Shown here: positions 51,392 to 60,310 of the stretch, piece by piece
Position numbering within the stretch: the first letter of the stretch is position 1
Layout of the letters: the number at the start of each line of letters is the position of its first letter
Notes under the pieces: model-generated
Told to the model about the DNA's origin: nothing
Database searches by the model: none
Seen by the model: the letters and a program-made list of their open reading frames with translations, nothing else
Made by a program: the position numbers and the translations under genes
Assembly (NCBI GenBank): GCA_016200325.1
Contig: JACQEZ010000001.1
Location: 310,001 to 374,000 of the forward strand
DNA: 64,000 nt
Direction: 5' to 3'
Source of the DNA: Candidatus Manganitrophaceae bacterium
GTDB lineage: Bacteria; Nitrospirota; Nitrospiria; SBBL01; Manganitrophaceae

Positions 51392-51880
51392 TCACTTAGG
51401 GGTATTGCGTTTCAATTTCTTCCAAAGAAGGCAGAACCAAGCGGTGCCTAAAAGGCTGATCAAAATGGGATCGAACGCTCCCTTCCGGTTCATGGCGCAT
51501 CCGCCACCCCCGTCATGGACCCCTTCGTCTCCACCGATCTGAGGGCTCCCTTCCGGTTGTTGGCGCTCCCATGATCGGCGGCAGCGTTCCCAAACGGATC
51601 AAACGCCACACCGGCATCAAAATTATCAAACCAAACCGTATGAAATGCCGAAGCGGCGGCGCGAATCCCTGCAAAATCGCCCGAACCCAGGGAGGCGTCG
51701 GAGGCGGTGAACGCCGGTGAAGTCTCATTGCCGAAGATGGCCGCCAGCGAGGTCCCTTTCACGATTAGGCGAAGTCGATAATAGGTGTCGAGCTGAATCG
51801 ACCGCCCGGCAATGCCGATCCGAGTAGTGGCGCCGTTGACCGTTTTGAAGAGGGCGATGTTCTGAGAAATGAATCGCGAT
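51392..51880 (-). pseudogene. truncated, frameshifted last module and orphan CTERM-type tail of the SBBP gene
   Basis: Immediately after the SBBP gene stop, the minus strand encodes the second half of a further copy of its C-terminal module (SQNIALFKTVNGATTRIGIAGR, split as SQNIALFK and TVNGATTRIG, through DFAGIRAAASAFHTVWFDNFD) but lacks the first half. That frame stops at 51490. A shifted frame then reads GGDEGVHDGGGGC, a few residues, AFDPILISLLGTAWFCLLW and KKLKRN before a stop at 51392. This glycine-cysteine plus helix plus basic end resembles JDVT/MYXO-type C-terminal sorting tails. A deletion plus frameshift best explains it. Confidence 0.7.
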
Positions 51881-51897
51881 TGTTTGTTAGGTCATCT

Positions 51898-54800
51898 TTA
51901 CTGTGCCACTGTTAGATCGAAATTATTAAAGAAGGTGGTATCTGCGGCCGAGGCGAACGCACGGATGCCTGCGAAGCTGCCGGAGGTTAGAGAGGAATCA
52001 GTCACAGAGATCGCTGCGGCACTCTCATTGCCGAAGAAAGCCATCAAGCGATTTCTTTTTTCGATCAGCCGCAATCGATAATAGGTATTAAACTTCAAGG
52101 GCCGGCTGACGAGACCCAGACGCGTGGTGGTGCCGTTGACCACTTTAAAGAGCGCGATATTCTGGGCGCCGGCATCGAGTCTGAGCAGATAGTAATTATT
52201 CGCATCCGACCAACGCCCCATCAGGCCACAGGCATTCCCAGCAGCCGTCACCTTGCAGTCGACAGCGATCTCTTGATCCGGTCCCACCGAGGTGAGATAG
52301 CGCGCTGCCTTCGGCTGTCCGCCGCCACTGACATTGCGTAGCTCCCCTTCGAAGACCTCCAGATCCGGCAGATATTCATTCCAACTCGCTCCCAAGCTCG
52401 TCGAGTTCGTACGATTGAAGGTATCGGCCAAAGGGGTGGTGACATCGAAGTTCTCAAAGACCGTGGCATAGACAGAGGAAGCGTACGAGCGGATGCCGGC
52501 AAGGTTGCCGGAGGGAAGCGAGGTGTCGCTGACTGAGATGGCCGGAGTGCTCTCGTTGGCGAAGTAGGCCGACACACTGGCCCCTCGGACGACGAGTCGA
52601 ATCCGATAGAAGGTGTTAAAGGCGAGGGGACGGGTCGAGATTCCCAGCCGGGTGGTCGTTCCATTCACCGTCTTATACAGTGCGATGTTCTGAGCACCGA
52701 CGTCGAGGCGGGCGCGATAGAAGTTGCTCTCGGAAGACCAACGGGCCATCACCCCGCAGGAACTGCCTGCTTCAGTGAGCTTGCAATCTGCAGAAACGGC
52801 CTGATCAGGACCGAAGACTCGTGCATAGACGGCCGCCTTGTTGGCCGCGGTCGTGTTTCGGACGGTATTATTAAAGATCTCCAAGTTACCCAGATACTCG
52901 TTCCAGTTGGAGCCGAGGGTGGTCGAGTTTGCGCGATTGAAGCCGTCGGAATAAGAGTGCGTGACGGCGATCTTGCTGACGAATGCGTCGGAGCCGTCTT
53001 GATAGGAAGGTTGAATAACGCCCGGCGTGGTTGGGAAGGTGTTCGAAGAAGTGCCTCCGGTCACATACATATTGCCGAAGGAATCGCCCGCGATGCCTTG
53101 TCCGTTCGTAAAGCCTGTCCGGCCGGTGAGATAAGTCGAATAAATGAGCGCACTTCCTGCCGGATTAAACGCAGTAACGAAGGCATTAAAAGTACAATCA
53201 TTGGAGTCTTGGCAGCCCCCTCCTGAGGCTTGAATCGGGAATGCGGTTGGGAAGTTCTCAGACCGGGTCAAGCCGGTAATATAGGCATGACCAGACGCGT
53301 CGACCGCGATTCCATGGCCCTCGTCCGACCGGATCCCACCCAGATAGGTAGAATAGATTAGCGCCGATCCGGCTGCATTGAGCTTCGTAACGAAGGCATC
53401 AGAACTGGAATCACTTCCCCCCTTTGTGGTCTGGAATGCTCCTGCAGTCACGGGGAAGTTGACCGAGGTGGTCTGGCCGGTCAGATAGGCCTGATTTGAG
53501 GAATCCAGGGCGATGCCACGGCCTTCTTCTAAAAGGGCTCCTCCTAAATAGGTGCTATAAACAAATGCACTCCCATTCATATTTAATTTTGTGATAAAAG
53601 CATCGGGACAGGGAGCCGGTATGAATTTTTCAGAGCTTCGGCTACAGGAGCCGCCACCCGAAGCGGGCTGTATCGCATTCGCGGTAGGGAAGTCTATAGA
53701 GTCGGTCCAGCCGGTGACATAAGCATTTCCGGAAGGGTCTACTGCAATGCCATTTCCGGATTCTCTTCCGGTGCCGCCTAAGAACGTCGAGTAGACCAGG
53801 GCGGATCCGGTGGAATTGATCTTTGCCACAAAGGCATCCCGACAGGGGTGATCGCCATCTGAGAGTTGTTCCGGACCGCAGTTCCCTCCTGCAAAAGAGC
53901 GCTGGATCGGATTGGCTGTCGGAAAATTACCTGACCGGGTTGTCCCTGCGATATAGGCACTGCCGCCGGCATCCACAGCAATGGCAGCGCCCTGATCATC
54001 GTCGGTACCACCGAGATAAGTCGAGTAGACGAGCTGATTACCGGGGGGGTTGATCTTAGTGATGAAAGCATCAAAACAGGGAGAGTGGACCCCATGCGCA
54101 CCGCAACCCCCGGTGGCCCACGCCGGCTGGATGGCGTTGGCCACCGGATAATTTCTAGAATTGGTTCGTCCTATGATATAAGCATTTCCTAATCCATCCA
54201 CCGCAATGCCAGATGCTTCGTCGTAACCATCCCCCTCATCCAGATTGGGATCCTCTATGGTCCCTCCCAGGTAAGTCGAATAAATGATTGCGGTCCCCGC
54301 AGGATTCAGTTTTGTCACAAATACGTTCGACGCATCGGAGGAAGGAGCGACGGTCTGAAAAGATCCTGCGGTGGTGGGAAAGTCCGATGAAATAGTTGTT
54401 CCTGTAATATACGCATTGCCCGATCTATCAACTGCAATCGCAGTTCCGCCATCAAAAGAACTTCCACCCAAATAGGTCGAATAGCCGAGGACCGGGTCGA
54501 TAATCAGCGGTCGGGTGCGGTCATATGCCGTGACCTGAAAGCCGACCTTCTCCTTTCCTTTCAGGAGATAGCCACCTGGGATGATTTGTCTCTTGCCGGC
54601 GTTGTCTTGATAGATAATTGGTTTTTGCAGTTGGGTCATCTTCCCTTGAACCGAGAGAACCAAATTACCTTGATCATCGATCTCTATCCGCTCTGCCCCC
54701 TTAAACTGAAGTTCAATCTTTCTTGGGTCGGCTTTGGGAGCGATGACAAAGTCATATTCCAATTGCCGCTGATTGCCGTAGTAGACCAGATCAATCCCCG

Positions 54801-55236
54801 GATAGACATTTTGGTATTTCACCTTTTGGTAGGTCGAAATATCAGTCTGCCACTTTTTCGGGTCATTCCCAATCAAGTAGTTCTGTTTTCCCGGAAGCGA
54901 TTCTTCTCCTAAAATGGCCGGTGCTCGATTGGCCCCGGAGAGTCCCATGGCCAACACCAAGGGGGGAAGGAGAGGGTTCTTTCCCGCTCGACTGTCGACC
55001 TTCCTCTGAATCGTCAGCACCGCTTCGGTAGCAGTCAAAAAGAGGGTGTACCCTTGTCCTCGGGAGAGAAATTTCACGTGGGCGTCGGTTTGTCCTTGGT
55101 TCTCTTCAAAGCTTAAAGGAAGCTGTCCGTAGGCCGTCTGAATCTTCTCGGTTTGACTTTGTGGTTCGGGTAGCGCGGCATAGAGGGGCATGGAGAGCCC
55201 CAGGAGCAGGGCAAGGACGATCAATTGCGATTTCAT
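51898..55236 (-). CDS. secreted SBBP beta-propeller protein with C-terminal lectin-like modules
   Basis: 1112 residues. Signal peptide LIVLALLLGLSMPLYA. The N-terminal domain (25-240) has LPLSFEENQGQTDAHVKFLSRGQGY in part and YPGIDLVYYGNQRQLEYDF, the usual partner of SBBP repeats. Seven SBBP repeats follow (YSTYLGG, then GIAVDxxGNAYITGxTxSxxFP), forming a seven-bladed propeller. Two concanavalin-like modules of about 160 residues end the protein (FNRANSTTLGSNWNEYLG; FNRTNSTSLGASWNEYLP). A third, half-deleted module lies after the stop, so the present C-terminus (NNFDLTVAQ) is probably secondary. Substrate or ligand unknown. Confidence 0.88.
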   Translation of the reverse strand: MKSQLIVLALLLGLSMPLYAALPEPQSQTEKIQTAYGQLPLSFEENQGQTDAHVKFLSRGQGYTLFLTATEAVLTIQRKVDSRAGKNPLLPPLVLAMGLSGANRAPAILGEESLPGKQNYLIGNDPKKWQTDISTYQKVKYQNVYPGIDLVYYGNQRQLEYDFVIAPKADPRKIELQFKGAERIEIDDQGNLVLSVQGKMTQLQKPIIYQDNAGKRQIIPGGYLLKGKEKVGFQVTAYDRTRPLIIDPVLGYSTYLGGSSFDGGTAIAVDRSGNAYITGTTISSDFPTTAGSFQTVAPSSDASNVFVTKLNPAGTAIIYSTYLGGTIEDPNLDEGDGYDEASGIAVDGLGNAYIIGRTNSRNYPVANAIQPAWATGGCGAHGVHSPCFDAFITKINPPGNQLVYSTYLGGTDDDQGAAIAVDAGGSAYIAGTTRSGNFPTANPIQRSFAGGNCGPEQLSDGDHPCRDAFVAKINSTGSALVYSTFLGGTGRESGNGIAVDPSGNAYVTGWTDSIDFPTANAIQPASGGGSCSRSSEKFIPAPCPDAFITKLNMNGSAFVYSTYLGGALLEEGRGIALDSSNQAYLTGQTTSVNFPVTAGAFQTTKGGSDSSSDAFVTKLNAAGSALIYSTYLGGIRSDEGHGIAVDASGHAYITGLTRSENFPTAFPIQASGGGCQDSNDCTFNAFVTAFNPAGSALIYSTYLTGRTGFTNGQGIAGDSFGNMYVTGGTSSNTFPTTPGVIQPSYQDGSDAFVSKIAVTHSYSDGFNRANSTTLGSNWNEYLGNLEIFNNTVRNTTAANKAAVYARVFGPDQAVSADCKLTEAGSSCGVMARWSSESNFYRARLDVGAQNIALYKTVNGTTTRLGISTRPLAFNTFYRIRLVVRGASVSAYFANESTPAISVSDTSLPSGNLAGIRSYASSVYATVFENFDVTTPLADTFNRTNSTSLGASWNEYLPDLEVFEGELRNVSGGGQPKAARYLTSVGPDQEIAVDCKVTAAGNACGLMGRWSDANNYYLLRLDAGAQNIALFKVVNGTTTRLGLVSRPLKFNTYYRLRLIEKRNRLMAFFGNESAAAISVTDSSLTSGSFAGIRAFASAADTTFFNNFDLTVAQ

Positions 55237-55634
55237 GGGGGGCTCCTATGTGGGGGTTCATAAAGGATGCTCGGAGGGGATAAATGGAATAGATAATAAT
55301 ACCCCTATGGTAGAGTCTTGGCTGAGAATGAGTCAATTCATCCAGGTGGATATTATCCTTAAGGCGTACAGCTCAGCTTGAGCCTGATTGAAAAAACTTG
55401 AATACGTCGGATCGTTATCAAACGCGTGTGCTGTCGTCCTCGAAGGAAAACTCATCCAGGCGGATTACTCCTTCCGTCTCAATATAGACAGCGCGAATCG
55501 AAACACGTTATTCTTAATTAAGAAAAAGTTTCTGAAATTCATTTGATTTTCCATTGTCTTCTATTGAGTTTGGGCGGAGATCGTTTTCAGAGTCTACTTG
55601 TGGTTGAGGTCGCTAACGGGCCTGAGGAGAGGGT
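55237..55634. other. intergenic with a diverged direct repeat
   Basis: No gene. CTCATCCAGGCGGATTACTC (near 55451) resembles TTCATCCAGGTGGATATTAT (near 55338), two copies about 112 bp apart, each containing the inverted core ATCC-N4-GGAT. They could be operators for the divergent SBBP and protease genes, but that is a guess. Confidence 0.4.
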
Positions 55635-56780
55635 ATGTTCGGCAGAAAATTGAAGTTGTTTCGGGTGTTCGGGTTTTCGGTTCATGTCGATGTGAGCTGG
55701 ATTGTGATTGCGCTGATGGTCACCTGGTCGTTGGCGGAGGGTTTCTTCCCGTTCGAATATCGGACCCTCTCCGCTCAAACCTATTGGATCATGGGGGTCG
55801 CCGGGGCGCTGGGACTCTTTGGATCGGTTGTCTTCCACGAGCTGAGCCACTCGTTGGTGGCGCGCCGGTATGGGCTTCAGATGCGGGGGATCACCCTCTT
55901 TATCTTCGGCGGGGTGGCCGAGATGGATGAAGAGCCGGCGAGCCCCAAGGTGGAGTTTCTGATGGCGCTCGCGGGGCCGCTCTCAAGCCTCCTCTTGTCG
56001 GGTCTCTTCTACGGTGTCTACGTCTTCGGCCAAAGAAGCGGGTGGGGAGCGCCGATCTATGGCGTCTTCGGCTACCTCGGTGTGATCAATGCCATCTTGG
56101 CGGGGTTCAACCTCGTCCCTGCGTTTCCGCTCGACGGCGGCCGGGTCCTTCGGTCGATCTTATGGGGATGGCGGAAAGACCTTCTCTGGGGCACCCGCAT
56201 CTCTGCGGCGATCGGCTCGGGATTCGGGATCTTTCTGGTGCTGTATGGGGTTGCCAGCATTTTGCAGGGAAATTTCATCGGTGGGGTCTGGCAATTCCTG
56301 ATTGGGATTTTTGTCCGGGATGCGGCGAAGTCGGCCTATCAGCAGCTCCTCACGCGCCAAGTGCTGGAAGGGGAGTCGGTCCGTCGGTTCATGCAGCCCA
56401 ACCCGGTGACGGTCAACCCGTCGGTGACGCTGTCTCAGCTGGTCGACGGATATATTTACCAGCACCAGCACAAGATGTTTCCGGTGGTGAACGGAAGCGA
56501 GCTGGTCGGCTGCGTGGAGTTGAATCAGGTGAAGGAGATTCCGCGGAACGAGTGGCCGAGGCGGACGGTGGGAGAGATTGCGAAGCCCTGCTCTTTCGAC
56601 CAGGCGATCTCGCCCGATGCCGACGCGGTGACGGCGCTGGCGAAGATGAATCAAAGCCACACCAGCCGGCTCCTGGTAATGGACCGGGGGCGGCTCATCG
56701 GCACCCTCTCGCTGCGGGATCTGGTTCGATTTCTCTCCCTGAAAGAAGAATTGGAAAAAGACGGCCGCGCCGCGGCGTAG
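55635..56780 (+). CDS. site-2-type membrane metalloprotease (M50) with two CBS domains
   Basis: 381 residues. The zinc motif HELSH (H68, E69, H72) and the distal ligand D167 in NLVPAFPLDGGRVLRS lie inside a six-helix membrane core, followed by two CBS domains (about 245-300 and 310-370; VRRFMQPNPVTVNPSVTLSQ, AVTALAKMNQSHTSRLLVMD). This is the CBS-containing bacterial/archaeal S2P subfamily. The CBS pair may sense adenine nucleotides. GAGGAGAGG precedes the ATG. The target, such as an anti-sigma factor, is not evident nearby. Confidence 0.93.
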   Translation: MFGRKLKLFRVFGFSVHVDVSWIVIALMVTWSLAEGFFPFEYRTLSAQTYWIMGVAGALGLFGSVVFHELSHSLVARRYGLQMRGITLFIFGGVAEMDEEPASPKVEFLMALAGPLSSLLLSGLFYGVYVFGQRSGWGAPIYGVFGYLGVINAILAGFNLVPAFPLDGGRVLRSILWGWRKDLLWGTRISAAIGSGFGIFLVLYGVASILQGNFIGGVWQFLIGIFVRDAAKSAYQQLLTRQVLEGESVRRFMQPNPVTVNPSVTLSQLVDGYIYQHQHKMFPVVNGSELVGCVELNQVKEIPRNEWPRRTVGEIAKPCSFDQAISPDADAVTALAKMNQSHTSRLLVMDRGRLIGTLSLRDLVRFLSLKEELEKDGRAAA

Positions 56781-56809
56781 GGATCACATCGAATCGTAGT
56801 CTGAAGGGG

Positions 56810-58558
56810 TTACGCTTCGGGGCTCGTCGCACGATAGGTCGACGGCGCGGGGGGCCGTCCTCTTCCTTCGTGCCGCTCGTCCCAAAGGCGGGTTTCGATC
56901 GCCGCCAAGAGCGATCCGAGGCTCTCCGGGTCGAGCGCCGAGATCGCGATCGCGTCGTACCGCTGAGAGAGATTGTGGACCATCTCCGGATCGACCCGGT
57001 CCCGCTTATTGAAGATCAGCAGTTGCGGGGTCTTCTCCAGCTCCAACTCATTCAAAATCTTATTGACTGTCTGGATGTGCTGCTCGAAATGGAGGTTGCT
57101 GACATCGACCACATGGAGCAACAGGTGGGCGTCGCGCAGCTCGTCGAGGGTCGATCGGAAGGCGCCGAGAAGGTCGGGGGGAAGTGACTGGATAAATCCG
57201 ACCGTGTCGGTGATGATCACCTCCCGCTCGCGCGGAAAGCGAAGCCGACGCGTCGAGGTGTCGAGAGTGGCGAAGAGAAGGTTTTCGGTCTGGACGTCAC
57301 TTTTCGTCAGCGCATTGAGCAAGGTCGACTTTCCCGCATTGGTATAGCCGACGATCGAGAGGATCGGGATCTGTTGGCTGACCCGCCGCACCCGCCGGCG
57401 CCCCCGCGCCTCGGCAAGCGATTCGAGCTCGCGCTCCAGCCGGCCGATCCGATCGCGCGTCCGGCGGCGGTCGACCTCCAACCGGGTTTCCCCCGGCCCC
57501 CTTCCGCCGATCCCTCCGGTCAGCCGCGACAGCGCGGTGCTCCGCTCGGCCAGCCGCGGCAGCCGATACCGAAGCTGCGCCAGCTCCACCTGCACTTTGG
57601 CCTCCCGGGTTTGCGCCCGCTGGGCGAAGATGTCGAGAATCAGCTGCGTCCGATCGAGCACCTTCATCTCGGTCATCTCGCCGATCGCCTTCACCTGAAG
57701 GGGGGTGAGGTTTTGATCAAAGATCAACAGGTCGGCCCGCTGCTGAAGCGCCCGCATCACGACCTCTTTTAATTTCCCTTGGCCCAACAGATATTTCGGA
57801 TGGAAGGTTTTCGGACGCTGATAAATCCGGTCGATCGGAACGAGCCGGGCCGAGCGGGCGAGCTCCGCCAGCTCATCCATTGAGGCCTCCTGATCGATCC
57901 GCGGCGTGGTCGAAACACTGACCAAAATCGCCTTCTCCTTCCGGCCGTCGACGGCGAGGGTCCGCTCCCCGGAGTCAAACTCCGCCTCCAGCGCGGCCAG
58001 GAATGATTTGAGCGGCAGGCTCAGCTGATGAATGGAGACGGGGGGGTGGATCTCATAGATTTTGCCGTCGGGGTTTTGCGGAAGGAGATGGGCGAGGTAG
58101 ACCGTTCCGGGGAGGCCTTCTTGAATCACTCCGACGGCGGCGACGAGATCGAGCCGCAGCAGCGCCAAGTCGGTCAGATCATCTTCGGTCAGCGCTTCAT
58201 TTTTCAGATGGGTGTGGACGAGCCGGATCCCGCGCAGCCCCCGTCGGCTGACGCGCAGCTCGGTGAGATCGGGGATGAGGATCTCCCGCTCATTCCCGAC
58301 GAGAACGGAGTAGATCTCTCCTTCCCGTCCGACCAGGATGCCGATTTGGCGTCCAATCTCAAATGAGAGGGTGGTCATCAACCGGGCGATTTCCGGTGTG
58401 ATGACCTGGTCTGATTTAATCTTGCGACGGCCGATCTGCTCCAGCCGTTTGATCTGCTGCGGTTTTAAACCGCTCGTGCTTCCATAAAGATTCGTCTTCT
58501 CTTCCTCCTGTCGGTTCGGCTCTGTTCGAGTGCCTCGGCCTTGCTTTAATATTAGCAT
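56810..58558 (-). CDS. hflX: ribosome-associated GTPase HflX, long form
   Basis: 582 residues from ATG 58558. It includes an extra N-terminal domain of about 180 residues (LYGSTSGLKPQQIKRLEQIG, VHTHLKNEALTEDDLTDLALL) before the classical HflX domain (AELARSARLVPI, GQGKLKEV). The glycine-rich GGIGGRGPGET helix, coiled coil and G domain with G1 GYTNAGKST, G3 DTVGF and G4 NKRD follow. HflX splits stalled 70S ribosomes. A longer in-frame extension to 58885 runs antisense to the FG-GAP gene and is rejected. Convergent with the M50 gene, 29 bp apart. Confidence 0.93.
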   Translation of the reverse strand: MLILKQGRGTRTEPNRQEEEKTNLYGSTSGLKPQQIKRLEQIGRRKIKSDQVITPEIARLMTTLSFEIGRQIGILVGREGEIYSVLVGNEREILIPDLTELRVSRRGLRGIRLVHTHLKNEALTEDDLTDLALLRLDLVAAVGVIQEGLPGTVYLAHLLPQNPDGKIYEIHPPVSIHQLSLPLKSFLAALEAEFDSGERTLAVDGRKEKAILVSVSTTPRIDQEASMDELAELARSARLVPIDRIYQRPKTFHPKYLLGQGKLKEVVMRALQQRADLLIFDQNLTPLQVKAIGEMTEMKVLDRTQLILDIFAQRAQTREAKVQVELAQLRYRLPRLAERSTALSRLTGGIGGRGPGETRLEVDRRRTRDRIGRLERELESLAEARGRRRVRRVSQQIPILSIVGYTNAGKSTLLNALTKSDVQTENLLFATLDTSTRRLRFPREREVIITDTVGFIQSLPPDLLGAFRSTLDELRDAHLLLHVVDVSNLHFEQHIQTVNKILNELELEKTPQLLIFNKRDRVDPEMVHNLSQRYDAIAISALDPESLGSLLAAIETRLWDERHEGRGRPPAPSTYRATSPEA

Positions 58559-58578
58559 TTTTCTTTTTTGAAAGCGAT

Positions 58579-58587
58579 TGGTATAAT
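58579..58587 (+). promoter_or_regulatory. extended -10 promoter of the FG-GAP lipoprotein
   Basis: TGGTATAAT (TGn plus perfect TATAAT) lies 30 bp before the GTG start, with AAGGAG between. No good -35. Confidence 0.65.
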
Positions 58588-58616
58588 GGCCCGTTTCAAT
58601 CCAAGGAGCGTGCGGT

Positions 58617-60074
58617 GTGACCCGGCCGAGCAAAAAAAGCAGAAAAATAAAAAGCAGAAAAATAATATTGATGAGAGGGGGTGTGGCGGCCTTTCTATTG
58701 GCCCTATTCTCGGCCCTCTCCGGCTGCAGTTTGGGGAAGACGGGCCCCGAGCCGCTTCCGCTCCCGCCGGTGGAGTTGATCTGGAGCACCACCGGGGAGA
58801 ATGCGGTCTTCTCCCACTTCGGCTCGGCGCTGGCGACCGGCGACGTCAATGGCGACGGCTTTCCCGATCTGTTGGTGGCCGCCAATGCCTATAATACCGG
58901 CCGGGCCGACGCCGGAAAGGTTTATCTCTACCTTGGAACCGCAAAAGGGCTCTCCGACACACCGGCGTGGAGCAGCAGCGGAGAGAACCTGGAGGGGGCT
59001 TATTTCGGCGCGTCGATCGCGCTGGTCGATCTCAACGGAGATCAATTCGCCGATGCGGTGATCGGCGCGAGCAACTATCGGGCAGGTGAGAAGGGGGCGT
59101 TCACCGGACGGGTCTATGTTTATCTGGGGGGGCCGGCCGGGCTGGCGAATCAGCCGGCTTGGACCTCCTCGGGCGACGGTCAGGGAGGGGCGTTTTTCGG
59201 CACCTCGGTGGCGGGGGCGGGGGATGTGAACGGGGACGGCTACAACGACCTCTTGATTGGGGCGAGCGGCTTCAACGAAAAGGAGCGATCGGTCGGAAAG
59301 GCCTACCTTTATATGGGGGGTCCGAAAGGACCGTCGGACAAGCCGGCCTGGACCTCGTTGGGAGACCATGCCGCCGGATCGGGCTATGGCCTGAAGGTCG
59401 CCTCGGCGGGGGACATGAATCAAGACGGCTATGCCGATATTCTGGTGGCGGCCCCCCGGCTGCTGGGAAAGGTCTTCCTCTATCTTGGCTCGTCGCGGGG
59501 GCCGTCCGAGTTTCCGGTCTGGATGTCGTCGGGAGAAAACCAAGGGGGAGCCGCCTTCGGCTTGACGATGACGACGCTCGATGCCAACGGCGATCGTTTC
59601 CGCGACCTGGCGGTCGGCGCTTATTTTCAAGACACCCCGGGTCATACCGATGCGGGAAAGGCCTTTCTCTTTCCGGGATCGGCCTTCGGCCTGTCGAAAA
59701 AGTTCAATTGGAGCGCTTCGGGAGAGGATTTGATCGACGCCAAATATGGCACCTCGGTGACGGCGCTCGGGGATATCAACCGGGACGGCTATGAAGATCT
59801 TCTCATCGGCTCCAAGCAGAAGGAGAATAATCGGGTCCAGTCGGGCAAAGTCTCCCTATACCTCGGCGGGCCGCGCGGGCTTGCAACGGCCCCCGCCTGG
59901 ACGAACGCCGGAGAAAACCAAGAGCGGGCGCTCTTCGGCGACGCAGCGGCTTCCCTTGTCTCGAAAACCTTCACCGGGTTTGTCGTTGCTGCCCCGACTT
60001 ACTCCGCCGGCGCGATGGAGCAGATCGGAAAGCTTTACCTTTACCGCGTCGGACCCTCCAAATCCGCTCGATAA
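58617..60074 (+). CDS. FG-GAP repeat (integrin-like propeller) lipoprotein
   Basis: 485 residues from GTG 58617, placed 8 nt after AAGGAG. A lysine-rich N-region leads to a lipoprotein signal ending in LFSALSGC. Seven FG-GAP units follow, e.g. FGSALATGDVNGDGFPDLLVAA in part (GDVNGDGFPDLL), DLNGDQFADAVIG, GDVNGDGYNDLLIG, GDMNQDGYADILV, DANGDRFRDLAVG, GDINRDGYEDLLIG and a degenerate seventh. The DxNxDGxxD loops bind calcium, as in integrin alpha propellers. Surface binding is likely; the ligand is unknown. Divergent from hflX. Confidence 0.9.
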   Translation: MTRPSKKSRKIKSRKIILMRGGVAAFLLALFSALSGCSLGKTGPEPLPLPPVELIWSTTGENAVFSHFGSALATGDVNGDGFPDLLVAANAYNTGRADAGKVYLYLGTAKGLSDTPAWSSSGENLEGAYFGASIALVDLNGDQFADAVIGASNYRAGEKGAFTGRVYVYLGGPAGLANQPAWTSSGDGQGGAFFGTSVAGAGDVNGDGYNDLLIGASGFNEKERSVGKAYLYMGGPKGPSDKPAWTSLGDHAAGSGYGLKVASAGDMNQDGYADILVAAPRLLGKVFLYLGSSRGPSEFPVWMSSGENQGGAAFGLTMTTLDANGDRFRDLAVGAYFQDTPGHTDAGKAFLFPGSAFGLSKKFNWSASGEDLIDAKYGTSVTALGDINRDGYEDLLIGSKQKENNRVQSGKVSLYLGGPRGLATAPAWTNAGENQERALFGDAAASLVSKTFTGFVVAAPTYSAGAMEQIGKLYLYRVGPSKSAR

Positions 60075-60310
60075 TATCCCTCTTTAATATCCCTCTTTTG
60101 TAAAGATTCCAAAAGAGTGAGTGGGCCCCATTACTGAACGGAATTGCATACTGTTGGCAATCTTTCACAAACAGGCAGAATAATTGCACATCTACGGCAC
60201 AGCCTCAGCTTCCTAAGACATTGAAAAATTTATATAAGGAACATTCGGTGGGGATCTTTATGGGCCCTTTGAAGTCGGGGTCCCCCTCTTGCATTCCTTA
60301 CCTGTCCGGA
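60075..60310. other. intergenic; short tandem duplication
   Basis: AATATCCCTCTTT occurs twice in tandem just after the FG-GAP stop (about 60073-60100). No strong terminator. A weak TTGGCA...GAATAA pair (60154-60183) could be a promoter for the next gene. Confidence 0.35.

Noticed and set aside
58559-58885. 327-bp upstream extension of hflX
   Set aside because: Runs antisense through the FG-GAP lipoprotein start and its promoter and does not resemble HflX.
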